From contig NZ_CP106883.1 of NCBI RefSeq assembly GCF_023634805.2, positions 1-64,000 of the forward strand: 64,000 nucleotides of DNA, read 5' to 3'. Source of the stretch: Comamonas endophytica (GTDB taxonomy: Bacteria > Pseudomonadota > Gammaproteobacteria > Burkholderiales > Burkholderiaceae_C). The notes under the pieces are model-generated. The model saw only the letters and a program-made list of their open reading frames with translations, was not told the DNA's origin and made no database searches. Within the stretch, counting starts at the first letter, position 1. Each line of letters starts with the position of its first letter. A program made the translations under genes and the position numbers. Positions 8,620-17,837 of this stretch are shown here, one piece after another.

Positions 8620-8828
8620 CAATGATGAAAATCAACATATGGATTTTTTTATCCTCTATTATTACAGCAATAATTATTGGAGGATTGGGAACTTCATTGT
8701 TTATCACAAGAAACACAATTTCAGAAAAAGTTCACCTTTTACCACAAGAATGCGTTTCAGAACCAAAAGAAACTTTCCGTTTTGATGCAAAACAAAATGA
8801 CACCGACTTAAATAAGGGGTATTGAAAT
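8590..8828 (+). repeat. Pair of ~30-bp direct repeats ending trbJ and the next gene
   Basis: Copies at 8590-8619 and 8797-8825 share AATGACACCG, then ATAAGGGGTA. Each encodes the C-terminus ND-T-L-KGY, stop codon and Shine-Dalgarno for the next start, so the small gene may have been duplicated or inserted together with a coupling sequence. Confidence 0.7.
8622..8825 (+). CDS. Small membrane protein in the trbK position
   Basis: A 67-residue protein with one strong N-terminal membrane segment (FLSSIITAIIIGGLGTSLFI) and a polar tail. It occupies the place of trbK (entry exclusion) between trbJ and trbL, but I see no lipobox as in RP4 TrbK, so that function is only a positional guess. Its last ten residues (NDTDLNKGY) and the DNA beneath them nearly repeat the end of trbJ (NDTGLDKGY), carrying along the ribosome site for the following gene. 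Very AT-rich. Confidence 0.7.
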   Translation: MMKINIWIFLSSIITAIIIGGLGTSLFITRNTISEKVHLLPQECVSEPKETFRFDAKQNDTDLNKGY

Positions 8829-10710
8829 GTTTTTAACACGACGTAGCCGGCCAATGTTTTTGGTGTCAGCTCTGATGGTTGTCGTGTTGACATTTTTTCC
8901 TGGCGAGACATTTGCACATCTCACTGACCCGAGTGGCTCACTTAACGGCTTACTTGATCTTGTAAAAAACAGCGCGTCCTCTTGGGACGCCCGATTACGC
9001 GGCTACGCCATTAGTATTTTTTGGTTACTTGCCTCGATCCAGTTTGTATGGATATTCTTCCCACTAATATTCCGCCAAGCTGATTTTGGAGAGATTGTTG
9101 GGGAACTCATACGATTTATCTTGATAATTGGTTTTTTCTATGCTCTTTTACTATTTTCTACTGATTGGGGACAGGCAGTAGTCAACAGCTTCAGAGAAGC
9201 GGGATCCCATGCTATCGGAATTAGTGAAAAAACCTTGAAACCAGGCGCTGTTTTTTCAGAAGCCATCAAGTTAGCCAACACCATTGGAAATGTGAAGACT
9301 ATTAATCCGCTTACCGCATTACTGGTTTCTCTTTCAGCATTTATTGTCGTGATTTGCTTTACATTTATCGCAGCATTTATGGCAGTCACTCTCATCGAGT
9401 CCTATATAGTTATTCATGCCTCTGTACTTTTTATGGGTTTTGGTGGATCCCAATGGACACGTGAATTTTCGCTTGCCATGATTAGATATGCAGTTTCCGT
9501 GGGAGCCAAGTTGTTTGTTTTGACGCTAATTGTTGGAATGGTCTTGCAATCAGCAAAAAAATGGGCGCAAGCATATACAGCAGACAACGTATCAATGTGG
9601 ACGATGGTTGGATTGAGCCTTGTCTGTGCTTATCTTGCCAAAACCGTCCCTGAACTCGTAGCTGGCATGATTAATGGCTCATCCATGGGAGGTGGATCGG
9701 CTCTTGGAGGGATGGCAGCAGCTGGTGCGGCGGGCGCGGCTGCGGCCGTGGCAACGATTGCGACGGCAGGTGCAGCAGCGCCGGCGGCTGGGGTATTAGG
9801 CACTGGCGGCGGAGCAGCCAGTGGAACTGGCGGGGGCTTAGCGGGAGTCTTGAACTCCAGCATTGGAGGGAATGCGGGTGCGGGTGGAGGAACATCCGCC
9901 GCGAAGTCCGACTTGGGCGCAACCACTGGCGGGTCAAATGCAGCAGCAACGGCGCCAACAAGGGTTGGGGGTAATCTGCCATCCGACCCGGCACAACCAA
10001 TTTCCACTCGTTCCACCAGCGCGGTTCAGCAGGCAACAAAGCAAACGGCGAAGTCACCGACAACGCACGGTGACGCAGCTGTAAAGGCGTCAACGGAGGA
10101 CACTGCAAGCTCTGCTTCAATGACTACTTCACCAACTTCAACGACAGCTTCTCCAGAAGTAGAAGCTTCTGACAACACGATATCTGCCCCAATAGTCGAA
10201 ACCTCCAACACAGAGGCGAAACCCCCAATAGCCACACCCCCAGTGGCAGCCACCCCATCAACTGATACGGCTCCATCAGCTGCGTCGACTCCACCAGCCG
10301 CTACTGCTCCAACAGCAGCTACTGCTTCACCAGCTGCAGGTTCGCCAACTGCTGCTTCACCAGCTGCTGCTCGACCAACTGCTGCTCCACCAGCTGCAGG
10401 GGCTACAGGTAACACCGCGAACATTCCTCCAGCGGGTGTCGCAACGTTGGCAACAAAGATGGGTGAAGCCATTCTCACAGCAGCGCAAAAGGGTCCGATA
10501 ACAGGTCTGCAAGTTGCATCAGGCGTAGTGAAAGGGACGGGCATTTTGGCGGCCATTTCCGTCCCCGGCATGGAAGGAGCTGCGGGGTTGTCTTTAACAA
10601 GCGGCGCCCCACGGGTTAACGCACCAATAGATGATTCCGACAGTTTTGATTCCCGTAGTGATCCAGAAAACATCATTAGACCCTCTAAGCCTAAAGGAGG
10701 TAAGCCATGA
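8827..10710 (+). CDS. trbL: TrbL/VirB6-like polytopic membrane protein
   Basis: A 627-residue inner-membrane channel component. After a signal-like segment it has about six membrane helices in residues 1-290, including FIVVICFTFIAAFMAVTLIE and the family motif VLFMGFGGSQWTREFSLAMI. The C-terminal half (about 300-600) is low-complexity, rich in Ala, Pro, Thr and Gly with repeated TAAPPAAT-type units, and is probably disordered. Start follows AAGGGG; the stop overlaps the next start by ATGA. Confidence 0.9.
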   Translation: MFLTRRSRPMFLVSALMVVVLTFFPGETFAHLTDPSGSLNGLLDLVKNSASSWDARLRGYAISIFWLLASIQFVWIFFPLIFRQADFGEIVGELIRFILIIGFFYALLLFSTDWGQAVVNSFREAGSHAIGISEKTLKPGAVFSEAIKLANTIGNVKTINPLTALLVSLSAFIVVICFTFIAAFMAVTLIESYIVIHASVLFMGFGGSQWTREFSLAMIRYAVSVGAKLFVLTLIVGMVLQSAKKWAQAYTADNVSMWTMVGLSLVCAYLAKTVPELVAGMINGSSMGGGSALGGMAAAGAAGAAAAVATIATAGAAAPAAGVLGTGGGAASGTGGGLAGVLNSSIGGNAGAGGGTSAAKSDLGATTGGSNAAATAPTRVGGNLPSDPAQPISTRSTSAVQQATKQTAKSPTTHGDAAVKASTEDTASSASMTTSPTSTTASPEVEASDNTISAPIVETSNTEAKPPIATPPVAATPSTDTAPSAASTPPAATAPTAATASPAAGSPTAASPAAARPTAAPPAAGATGNTANIPPAGVATLATKMGEAILTAAQKGPITGLQVASGVVKGTGILAAISVPGMEGAAGLSLTSGAPRVNAPIDDSDSFDSRSDPENIIRPSKPKGGKP

Positions 10711-10994
10711 ACGGATTCCTCGGTTTTCTTCCTTTATTGCTAATGCTTATTTTCGGAATTGCGCTATGGGCGCTGGGCCAGTTTTTGCGACGCCGTGGCT
10801 GGGGAGAGCGGCTGGACTTTATAGACACACGACTTCGCAAAGCGCAAGCCATAATAGGCCGCTTTTCCGCGATATTAGGGTTGGCTTGGTTAGGCGCCGG
10901 CTCCGCATTGAGCCATACCCCCTTATTGGGAAGCAAAAGTAGCAGGAAAATTCTTGACACGTTTAAATCACAAGAAAAAAACGGTCGATATTAA
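10707..10994 (+). CDS. Small membrane protein between trbL and trbF
   Basis: A 95-residue protein with two hydrophobic segments (residues 3-24 and about 52-70) separated by a basic loop (RRRGWGERLDFIDTRLRKAQ). It has the strong ribosome site AAAGGAGGT and is translationally coupled to trbL. I do not recognise a named family. The location in the trb operon suggests an accessory role in the mating apparatus. Confidence 0.7.
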   Translation: MNGFLGFLPLLLMLIFGIALWALGQFLRRRGWGERLDFIDTRLRKAQAIIGRFSAILGLAWLGAGSALSHTPLLGSKSSRKILDTFKSQEKNGRY

Positions 10995-11056
10995 TAATTC
11001 AAATCATCGATTTTTTTACGTGTCAAAAGTCCTCCACTATAGAAATGGAGTAAATT

Positions 11057-11745
11057 ATGCGCTCCAAGCAGAAAGCACCGACATCAAAGGCAATCTCGGA
11101 AACGCCCTACCTAGCGGCACGGCGTGAATGGAACGAACGCTATGGTGATTACATCTCCAGGGCGAACAACTGGCGACTCGTGGCATTTGGCTGTGTAGCA
11201 ACGTCGAGCATTTTGGCGGCGGGACTGGTTTGGATTTCAGGTCAGCAAAAAGTTATTCCTTACATCGTGGAAACCAACGGCTATGGTGAAGTCATCCGCG
11301 TGTCCCCTGCAAACAGCCTTGGAAGACCAAGCGAAAAACAAATAAAGTCTACATTGCGCCAGTGGATTACAGGCGCTCGGACTGTTTATGTCGATGCGCG
11401 TGCACAGCAACAAATCGTGGCAGCGACATATGCCACAACGCTGCCGGATAGTCCCGCATATACAACGCTTTCCACTTACCACCGTGACCACAATCCCTAT
11501 CAGCGGGCAAAAAAGAAACTGCCGAAGTGGCTTGGCACGGCGCCAGTCTGATTGGGGGAGATACATGGCAAATCGAATGGACAGAAACTGTCCATTCTAG
11601 AGATGGAAAACCCATTTCAGATCCGACAACATACACCGCAACAATCATGACCTCATTGGCCACCCCAACCGATGAAGACACGATTACCTTAAATCCCTTT
11701 GGAATCTATGTAAAGCAGTTCTCCTGGAATCAACGAATCAACTAG
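11057..11745 (+). CDS. trbF: TrbF/VirB8-like protein, split by a -1 frameshift at A AAA AAG
   Basis: Inner-membrane VirB8-type assembly factor. The zero frame (11057-11551) has the N-terminal TrbF part (WNERYGDYISRANNWRLVAF, membrane helix at residues 36-55). The remainder, GGDTWQIEWTETVHSRDGK to the end NPFGIYVKQFSWNQ, lies in the -1 frame and stops at 11745. The frames meet at GCA-AAA-AAG near 11508-11516: slipping back one base gives GAA-ACT-GCC-GAA-GTG-GCT-TGG and a 229-residue protein of normal TrbF length. Either one A was lost from a run, or this dnaX-type heptamer A_AAA_AAG is a working slippery site. Unslipped product: 164 residues. Confidence 0.85.
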
Positions 11746-11758
11746 TTGGGTGATTACC

Positions 11759-12682
11759 ATGAAAAAAACGACTGTCTGGATCGCTGGTTCTTTATTTGCG
11801 GTAGCAGGCAGTGCGGCGCTTGCTCAAACAAAAGTACCGGCACTTTCGAGTTCTCCAAAAGAGGCTCTCCCGCCCGTCAATTTGACTTCTCCGCATTCAG
11901 CTCCACTAGACGCCAAGGAGCGTTATGGTGCCCAGCTGGCAAACGACTGGAAAATAAACCCAGAAAGACCACGCAAAGGCGCCGATGGCAGCGTGAAATA
12001 TCTCTTTGGTGCGACTTTGCCAACACTCGTTTGTACCCCATTGCAAGTTTGCTCCATCGAATTGCAATCCGGGGAAATTGTCAATGACGTTCATGCTGGA
12101 GATAGCGCACGCTGGAAGATTTCTCCCGCTTCCATCGGCAACGGGTCATCGGCAAAGACCGTTATTATCGTGAAGCCTACTAATACCGGATTGGTGACCA
12201 ATCTAACAGTAACGACGGATCGCCGCCTTTACACCATAAAGCTTGCTAGTACGCAGCGGGACTGGATTCCTGTCCTTTCTTTCGATTACCCAGATGAAAC
12301 GGAAAAGATGTGGGCTGAACATCGTGAAAGGCAACTGAAGCAGTTGCAAAGCAACACCATGCCTACCGGCCAGAATCTCGCGAATCTGGATTTTGGATTT
12401 CAATTGAGCGGTGATTCTCCAAGCTGGAAGCCTATACGCGTTTATAGCGATGGCAGCAAGACCTTTATCCAATTCCCATCGTCCGATTTCGGTGGATCGG
12501 CTCCAGCGCTAGTCGCACTTGGCAAGGATGGTGGCCTATTCTCTGATCCATCAATAAAAATTGTGAACTATCGCGTGATCGGAGATCGGTACGTTGTCGA
12601 TAAAGTGCTGGATCGGGCGGCATTGATTAGCGGCGTAGGCCGAGACCAAGTCAAGGTGATCCTTATTCGCGGAGGAAATTGA
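11759..12682 (+). CDS. trbG: TrbG/VirB9-like outer-membrane complex protein
   Basis: A 307-residue periplasmic component of the outer-membrane core complex. Signal peptide MKKTTVWIAGSLFAVAGSAA with cleavage near ALA-QT. It has the CagX/VirB9 pattern: SVKYLFGATLPTLVCTPLQV near the N-terminus and the C-terminal FDDGSKTFIQFP-like strand (YSDGSKTFIQFPSSDF) followed by VNYRVIGDRYVVDKVLDRA. I prefer the ATG at 11759 to a GTG at 11750. It starts 13 bp after trbF and is followed by trbH after 1 bp. Confidence 0.92.
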   Translation: MKKTTVWIAGSLFAVAGSAALAQTKVPALSSSPKEALPPVNLTSPHSAPLDAKERYGAQLANDWKINPERPRKGADGSVKYLFGATLPTLVCTPLQVCSIELQSGEIVNDVHAGDSARWKISPASIGNGSSAKTVIIVKPTNTGLVTNLTVTTDRRLYTIKLASTQRDWIPVLSFDYPDETEKMWAEHRERQLKQLQSNTMPTGQNLANLDFGFQLSGDSPSWKPIRVYSDGSKTFIQFPSSDFGGSAPALVALGKDGGLFSDPSIKIVNYRVIGDRYVVDKVLDRAALISGVGRDQVKVILIRGGN

Positions 12683-12683
12683 T

Positions 12684-13172
12684 ATGCGCTTTTGTCTTTT
12701 CATCTCATTTTCAGCTGCTCTTTTCCTAAGTGCGTGTGCTGCGCCTTTACGATCTTCGTCCTCCTACGTTGATTCAAATATCAATGCCGCCGACGCCATC
12801 ACATTAGCGAACGATGCTGCCGTATACCTGTCCAAATCGCTGTCCCCTGCCAAAACCATGCTGGTGATTGATCCACCACCGACCCGCAACGTGGCGGATG
12901 AGCTTACGCCTGCGATGCAAACTGCATTACGGGAAAAAGGCTATGGCGTTCTTATTCTTTCAACGAAAAATCCTGAAAAAAAAGAAAAGGCGGATCCTCC
13001 GGCAGGAACAGCACTGCGTTATTTGGCCTCCCCGCTGGAAACCGGGGTCCTTTTACGTTTGCAATTTCAAGGGATAGAAGCTTCGCGCTTCTATCAGCGG
13101 AATAAGGATGGTGCTTTGCTGCCAAATGGCTTTCCATTTACCGTGGGAGGTGGCCCCAATGACATACGATAA
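12684..13172 (+). CDS. trbH: TrbH-like lipoprotein
   Basis: A 162-residue lipoprotein (VirB7 role). Lipobox FLSACAAPLR places the lipidated Cys near residue 18. The body includes KTMLVIDPPPTRNVADELTP and PFTVGGGP, in keeping with IncP TrbH. Ribosome site GGAGG; it overlaps trbI by 14 bp. It probably stabilises the TrbG outer-membrane ring. Confidence 0.85.
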   Translation: MRFCLFISFSAALFLSACAAPLRSSSSYVDSNINAADAITLANDAAVYLSKSLSPAKTMLVIDPPPTRNVADELTPAMQTALREKGYGVLILSTKNPEKKEKADPPAGTALRYLASPLETGVLLRLQFQGIEASRFYQRNKDGALLPNGFPFTVGGGPNDIR

Positions 13173-14501
13173 AAATTCTGATTTTTCTCCCGAGGAGACA
13201 CAAATCGACGAACGCCACGACTACGAAGCCGACCAGTCTCCCGATTTTTTGTCGTCTACCCGACGAGGGCAAGGGGTGAGACGGCTAAACAAGGTACCCC
13301 TGGTCATCGTTGGTGCGATCTTGCTAATGGCGGTCGCAGGCATGACATACACCTTTTTTTCCAAACAAGCAGATGCTGTTGCGCAGACTAAGCCGGCTGC
13401 ACTTCCTGTCGTCACAGAAGCAGCCCGCCCACCAGTGTGGCCTCCTGGAGAAGACTTTGTTCCACCTGGAAAACCGGCCCCCTTGGAGTCTGCATTGGCA
13501 CCCGGTGAGGCTGCAGCCGCGGCAGTAGGCCCGTCGTCTCTTCCCCGGTCAACGAAACAATGGAGCGCCGCCTGCAACTCATTCAGCAGGTCGAAGAAAA
13601 ACACCTTGCCAAATGGGAGGCCGCATTGGATAGCGATGGGGCCATTCAAAAATTTGAGAGAAAGTCGGGAGCCCCAACGCCGGGTGCTCCAGATAGTCCC
13701 GGATCACAGCTCAACCCGCAGGAAATGATGCAGCGATACATGGCCGCAGGCCCTATGCCAAGCTCTGGGGACCCCTATGGCATGGGCGCTGTGAGTGGGA
13801 TGGCTGCTGAAAATGGTCAAGCCCAAAAGCGCGCATTTTTGTCTGGCACTCCCGAAGCAAATGTCTATCTGGCAAACCAGCGCAAAGCCCCCCTCGCGCC
13901 ATCTCAAGAGATCAAAGCAGGAACGGTAATTCCGAGCGTCTTGGTGTCCGGGGTTAATTCAGACTTGCCAGGGCAAATCATTGGACGCGTAGCCGAAGCG
14001 GTCTATGACTCAGCCACCGGTTCCCAACTGCTCATCCCGCCAGGAGCTACGCTCATCGGCACCTATGACAGCAGCGTAACTTTAGGACAGAGCCGTGCAC
14101 TCGTTGTATGGAAACGGATCATCTATCCCGATAGCTCGTCTATTTCACTTGATGGCATGCCAGGCGCGGATCAGGGCGGGTATGCCGGTTTCCATGACAA
14201 AGTTAACAACCACTACGGGCGGCTTTTCGGGCATGGTCTGTTGCTTTCATTGTTTTCGGCAGGAATTCAGCTCTCACAACCGCAGGCCCAAAACGGAGAA
14301 AACTACAGCAGCTCGCAAATCATCGCGGGTTCGCTGGGTCAGCAAATGGGACAGCTTGGTATGCAGATGGCGCAAAGGAACATGAACATACAGCCTACAT
14401 TGCAAATCCGACCAGGCTATGAGTTCAATGTTATGGTGACAAAAGATATTATATTGCCAACGTGGGAGGGACACCCCTTGTCAAGCATTTCTTCTCAATG
14501 A
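13159..14501 (+). pseudogene. trbI: TrbI/VirB10-like core channel protein, frameshifted
   Basis: VirB10-type envelope-spanning protein. The first frame (from ATG 13159, after GGGAGGTGG) gives a cytoplasmic N-terminus, one membrane helix (VPLVIVGAILLMAVAGMTYT) and a Pro/Ala-rich linker. The rest, from NETMERRLQL to KDIILPTW, lies in the -1 frame and ends at 14501. It carries the VirB10 signatures GTVIPSVLVSGVNSDLPGQI and LLIPPGATLIGTY. One extra C in the GGCCCG stretch near 13532-13537 would join the frames into a 447-residue protein of usual TrbI length. It may be a sequencing artefact rather than true decay. Confidence 0.85.
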
Positions 14502-14554
14502 AATTATTGGCATTAATTCAATATCCATATTGGGCAGTCACTTCACATCAATTA

Positions 14555-15541
14555 CTAAGTGAATTGGTTCACTCGGAAGGCAGACTTCCAAGTTCGATCT
14601 TGTGCCCCTGTTGCTCGAACGAGGCTTTCAATCAAGGCTTTGCTTCTTCCCAGAATGAACTCATGTGCCGATGCCGCAATTAGCAGATTCATGTAATTTA
14701 CAAATTCTCGATCCGCGATCTTTCTTGATATATCTGGTATACCAGGTGTGGAGATGATGCATATATCACTGCTTAAGGGTATTGCACGAGACGATTGCGC
14801 AAAGCCTATGGAGTTTTTTTCACGAGATGGTAGCAACACAACTGGACTATCTCCAGTTACGAAAAACTCCTTCTTTGGCGCCTGAATAATTGTTAATTTG
14901 GAATCCCAAAAAAGTTGACAAATAAGCGGAACAAGCCGCACTACTGCAGGAACGACCCCATGATTTTCATAAATAATTTCATATTCTTCTGAGTGCACTA
15001 AATCGAATAACTCTTGGGCGCTTAGCCCATCCAGGTTAGGATCTTCATCAATCCGCTCCTGAGTTTTCTCAAGCGACGAATACTGAGATTTTATTTCCAT
15101 CAAGTGAAGTTCACTATAAATCGCTTTGTAGGAACGAATTAGATCATGTGAGCGACAGAACGAGACTCCAAGGAAATAGCAGAGCCAGAATCTATCTTCC
15201 TCGGATAAATCCTTGCCTGCTAAGATACGCTCAATAACTGGTGCTGATATATCTTCGATAGCTGCTAAGAAGTGTTCAACTACATAGCTAGGCTCGCCCT
15301 AATTTTTAGGAAGAGTGTATAGGTCTTGAATTACCCCAATTCTTCTTGGAAAACTTTCCCTAATGCTTTTCATTGAGAAAATGTATACCCAAAGCTTTTC
15401 GTCATCTGCCCGAAACCTTGCTTGGTAACTCGCCGGAACAAAATGCTGCCTTCGAGGTTTCTGCGGATTCCGGCTTTGCTTTTCTATGCGTCCCCTAATT
15501 ATTTCCTGGATCTTGGAAAAGAATGCATAACGTTCGTTCAT
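14555..15541 (-). pseudogene. DUF4238 protein gene with one in-frame amber codon
   Basis: Reading from 15541 gives KPRRQHFVPASYQARFRADD, the conserved start of DUF4238 proteins, as far as YTLPKN, then TAG at 15301-15299, then the same frame continues GEPSYVVEHFLAAIEDISAP through FFVTGDSPVVLL to the stop at 14555. The total is 328 codons, normal for the family. Because the frame is unbroken on both sides, a single substitution or a readthrough codon is the simplest explanation. The distal part may be translated from an internal start near 15103. DUF4238 function is unknown; members are common on mobile elements. It lies convergent with trbI and is AT-rich. Confidence 0.75.
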
Positions 15542-15670
15542 TTCTCTCCTAGTAAGGTAGCCTATCTTCTTTGCACTCTAATATGTGCCAAACCAAAGCA
15601 GCCCCTTTGTCATCCGTCTTTATACCCTCGACAATATGAAAATTTTGCACCTCAGGTTGGACAAATAACA

Positions 15671-15698
15671 AAAAAGGATGACTACTGCCATCCTTTTT
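15671..15698 (-). terminator. Terminator of the H-NS-like gene
   Basis: Perfect 10-bp stem AAAAAGGATG with CATCCTTTTT around an 8-base loop, 12 bp beyond the stop of the H-NS-like gene. The A/T-rich arms on both sides make it potentially bidirectional. Confidence 0.85.
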
Positions 15699-15710
15699 AT
15701 TTAAAACCTA

Positions 15711-16019
15711 TTAAGCCGCCGAGGTCTGAATCAAAAACTTTTGGCGATCCTCATTAGCAATCCACTTTGGCGCCTTCCCGCGGCCAGTCCAGGTATCGCC
15801 CGTGGCGGGATTGCGATATTTTGCTTCTACCTTATGACCAGCAGATGCTTTGCGTTGTCCGCGCGCAGGCGCAAAAACATCTTCAGCGGTCAAAGAATAT
15901 TCGGCAACAATGGAGCGAACTTTGGATACGGCTTCGTCGAGCTCTGCCTTACGTGCAGCCTGGATCTGTTGTTCCAGGGCATCGCGCTGAGCCATCAATT
16001 CTTTATAAGTAGTTTGCAT
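15711..16019 (-). CDS. H-NS-family nucleoid protein
   Basis: A 102-residue H-NS-like DNA-binding protein. The N-terminal half (MQTTYKELMAQRDALEQQIQ) is a dimerisation coiled coil; the C-terminal domain KYRNPATGDTWTGRGKAPKW contains the AT-hook-like loop TGRGKAPKW typical of betaproteobacterial H-NS/MvaT-type xenogeneic silencers. The start at 16019 follows AAAGGA; an upstream ATG is unsupported. Plasmid-borne H-NS proteins lower the fitness cost of AT-rich cargo, which fits the AT-rich blocks in this window. Confidence 0.92.
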   Translation of the reverse strand: MQTTYKELMAQRDALEQQIQAARKAELDEAVSKVRSIVAEYSLTAEDVFAPARGQRKASAGHKVEAKYRNPATGDTWTGRGKAPKWIANEDRQKFLIQTSAA

Positions 16020-16084
16020 AAAAATCCTTTCATTTATCTTATTAAACATTATCCACAAAATTCAATGAGAATTCTAACATCTAC

Positions 16085-16321
16085 TTAACGAATTCTCATC
16101 AAAATGTTACTCATTACTCTTGGAATTATATAAGCAGCGAAAACAGCCAAACCAGCTTTAATAAAATGAGGAAGCAACGTCATCAACGGAATATCGGCCA
16201 CCGACGCAGCTATTGAAAGGAGAGCGACGTTCAAACATAGCACCCAAGCAAATAGCTTCAGAAAGAGGCGGACTACTCCGCTTACTTTAGCCAGTGGCGC
16301 GTACATATGATGGTAACTCAT
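16085..16321 (-). CDS. Small two-helix membrane protein
   Basis: A 78-residue protein with two hydrophobic stretches (about residues 14-45 and 50-68) and a basic C-terminus ending RVMSNILMRIR. The ribosome site GGAGGT is strong. No family recognised. It lies 65 bp upstream of the H-NS-like gene on the same strand and may be co-transcribed. Confidence 0.6.
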   Translation of the reverse strand: MSYHHMYAPLAKVSGVVRLFLKLFAWVLCLNVALLSIAASVADIPLMTLLPHFIKAGLAVFAAYIIPRVMSNILMRIR

Positions 16322-16354
16322 AGTTTACCTCCGTCTAGGATGTTGAATCAACTT

Positions 16355-16800
16355 TTAGCGCTTCATAAAGCACAGTCTTCTCCACTTTGATGCTGCAGCG
16401 ACTTCTCGGAATGTAAGCCCCTTGTCCACTATCTGTTTCGCTTGCTGAAGCTTTGCAGTGAGGATTACGGGCTTTCTTCCTCCCTTGCGCCCCTGGCTGC
16501 TACTGACGTCAGCCCAGCAACGGTCCGCTCGAGGATCAAATCACGCTCGAATTCCGCGAGTGAAGCAGATTGGTAAGCAGTCTTTCGCTGCGTGTTGTCG
16601 TATCGATCTCTGGATCACTCAATGATCTAAATGAAATTCCGCGTTTCCCTTAGTCTAAGACCGTTTGCACCAAATGTTTAAGGGATCGGCCCAGTCTGTC
16701 CAGCTTCCAAACGATAAGGGCGTCACCTTCGCGCAGGTACTGCAATGGTTTTTCAAGTCCTGGCCTATCGTCCTTATCTTCCCTGACGACATCTGAGAGC
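16355..16800 (-). pseudogene. Decayed serine resolvase/invertase
   Basis: Fragments of a Tn3-type or Hin-type serine recombinase in order on the minus strand: DRPGLEKPLQYLREGDALIV and VWKLDRLGRSLKHLVQTV, a stop, then KRGISFRSLSDPEIDTTTQR, SLAEFERDLILERTVAGL, and after frameshifts KPVILTAKLQQAKQIVDKGL and TFREVAAASKWR from the C-terminal helix-turn-helix. The N-terminal catalytic-serine segment is absent, so it cannot be active. It marks an old transposon next to the TA and umu genes. It accounts for most of the gene-free interval 16322-16997. Confidence 0.8.
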
Positions 16801-16997
16801 TCCTTAATCTTCGGGCCACTTGAGGCTCCAAGCTTCGCATATAGCCAAGATACGTACTCGGCCATTCGGTACCAGCCTGTGGAGATCCGCTCTGCCCCAG
16901 CGTAGGGCCCCCAAGCACAGAAGCATGTCATTGCTGGGTGCCCATTTCTCACTGGGTAAATCGTACTGGCGCGCGTTTGATCTTCCCAGCCGACTAT

Positions 16998-17324
16998 CTA
17001 CGCTACCGCTTTGCCGCTCAGATCGGCGAAGTTATTGATCTTCACCGCGCCGTCCGGGAAGCGCGCCACGATCTCCAGCTGTCCGCCCATCGCCTCGATG
17101 TGACTGCGTAGCGTGGAAAGGTACATATCCGTGCGCCTCTCCATTTTGGCAATGGAAGGCTGCTGAACGCGGAGTACATCCGCCAGCATCTTTTGCGACA
17201 GGCCACGCGCTTGGCGCAGCTCATTGAGCGGCATCTCGGCAAGCATTGCCTGTGCCTGAACCTCGGCGCGGGCCTGTGCCTCGGGTGACATTTGCTGCCG
17301 CAGTTCAGAGAATTTCTTAGCCAT
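16998..17324 (-). CDS. higA: HigA-type XRE antitoxin
   Basis: A 108-residue antitoxin. The helix-turn-helix is LNELRQARGLSQKMLADVLR and QPSIAKMERRTDMYLSTLRS, followed by IEAMGGQLEIVARFPDG, a pattern seen in antitoxins paired with HigB/RelE toxins. Its start overlaps the toxin gene's end by 8 bp, with the toxin upstream, as in higBA loci. Such antitoxins also repress their own promoter. Confidence 0.88.
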   Translation of the reverse strand: MAKKFSELRQQMSPEAQARAEVQAQAMLAEMPLNELRQARGLSQKMLADVLRVQQPSIAKMERRTDMYLSTLRSHIEAMGGQLEIVARFPDGAVKINNFADLSGKAVA

Positions 17325-17682
17325 TGATCAGCCCTTCCTTTCGAAGTTGCTCCAGATGTTCGTCGTAAAGCCTGTCGGCGATGGGAACATGGACGTCATA
17401 CCAACGGTCGTTTCCTGTCTTGTCCCCGCCAATCAACAAAATAGCTGATCGTCGGGGATCAAACGCGTACAAGGTTCGAAGTGGGCGCCCATCATGCTGA
17501 GTGCGCAATTCCCGCATATGGCTGTGCCGTGAGCCATTGATTCCGCTGCTATGAGGAAAACCCAGGGTAGGCCCACGCGCTTCCAACAGACGTACCGATG
17601 TATCCAGCGATTCCTGCTCTTCTGCAGTCAAGCCGGCCCACCAGTCGCCAAAGTCATCTGTGTACTCGACATCCCATTTCAT
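17317..17682 (-). CDS. higB: HigB/RelE-superfamily toxin
   Basis: A 121-residue toxin of the phage-derived Gp49-like/HigB group, expected to cleave mRNA on ribosomes. Recognisable segments are WDVEYTDDFGDWWAGLTAEE, GSRHSHMRELRTQHDGRPLR and LYAFDPRRSAILLIGGDKTG. It is the first gene of the TA operon. Residues for RNA cleavage cannot be assigned with certainty by eye. The locus stabilises mobile DNA and lies back-to-back with umuD. Confidence 0.88.
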   Translation of the reverse strand: MKWDVEYTDDFGDWWAGLTAEEQESLDTSVRLLEARGPTLGFPHSSGINGSRHSHMRELRTQHDGRPLRTLYAFDPRRSAILLIGGDKTGNDRWYDVHVPIADRLYDEHLEQLRKEGLING

Positions 17683-17821
17683 GACTCAAGTATAGCTTCC
17701 ATGGAATATTCCGTCAAAGGAATACATGTAAAGGTCAAGCAACTTCTTTTAAGCGTGGTAAGCGCACCGTTAGACCCGCAGCGTTATGAAAATCATTTCA
17801 AGCTCCGCAACCAAACGTATA

Positions 17822-17837
17822 CTGTACGCATGTACAG
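17822..17837 (+). promoter_or_regulatory. LexA (SOS) box of umuDC
   Basis: CTGT-ACGCATGT-ACAG fits the CTGT-N8-ACAG LexA consensus exactly. A TATACT -10-like hexamer overlaps its left edge at 17818-17823, so LexA would block the polymerase. The proposed umuD ATG (17830-17832) lies inside the box. Confidence 0.85.
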
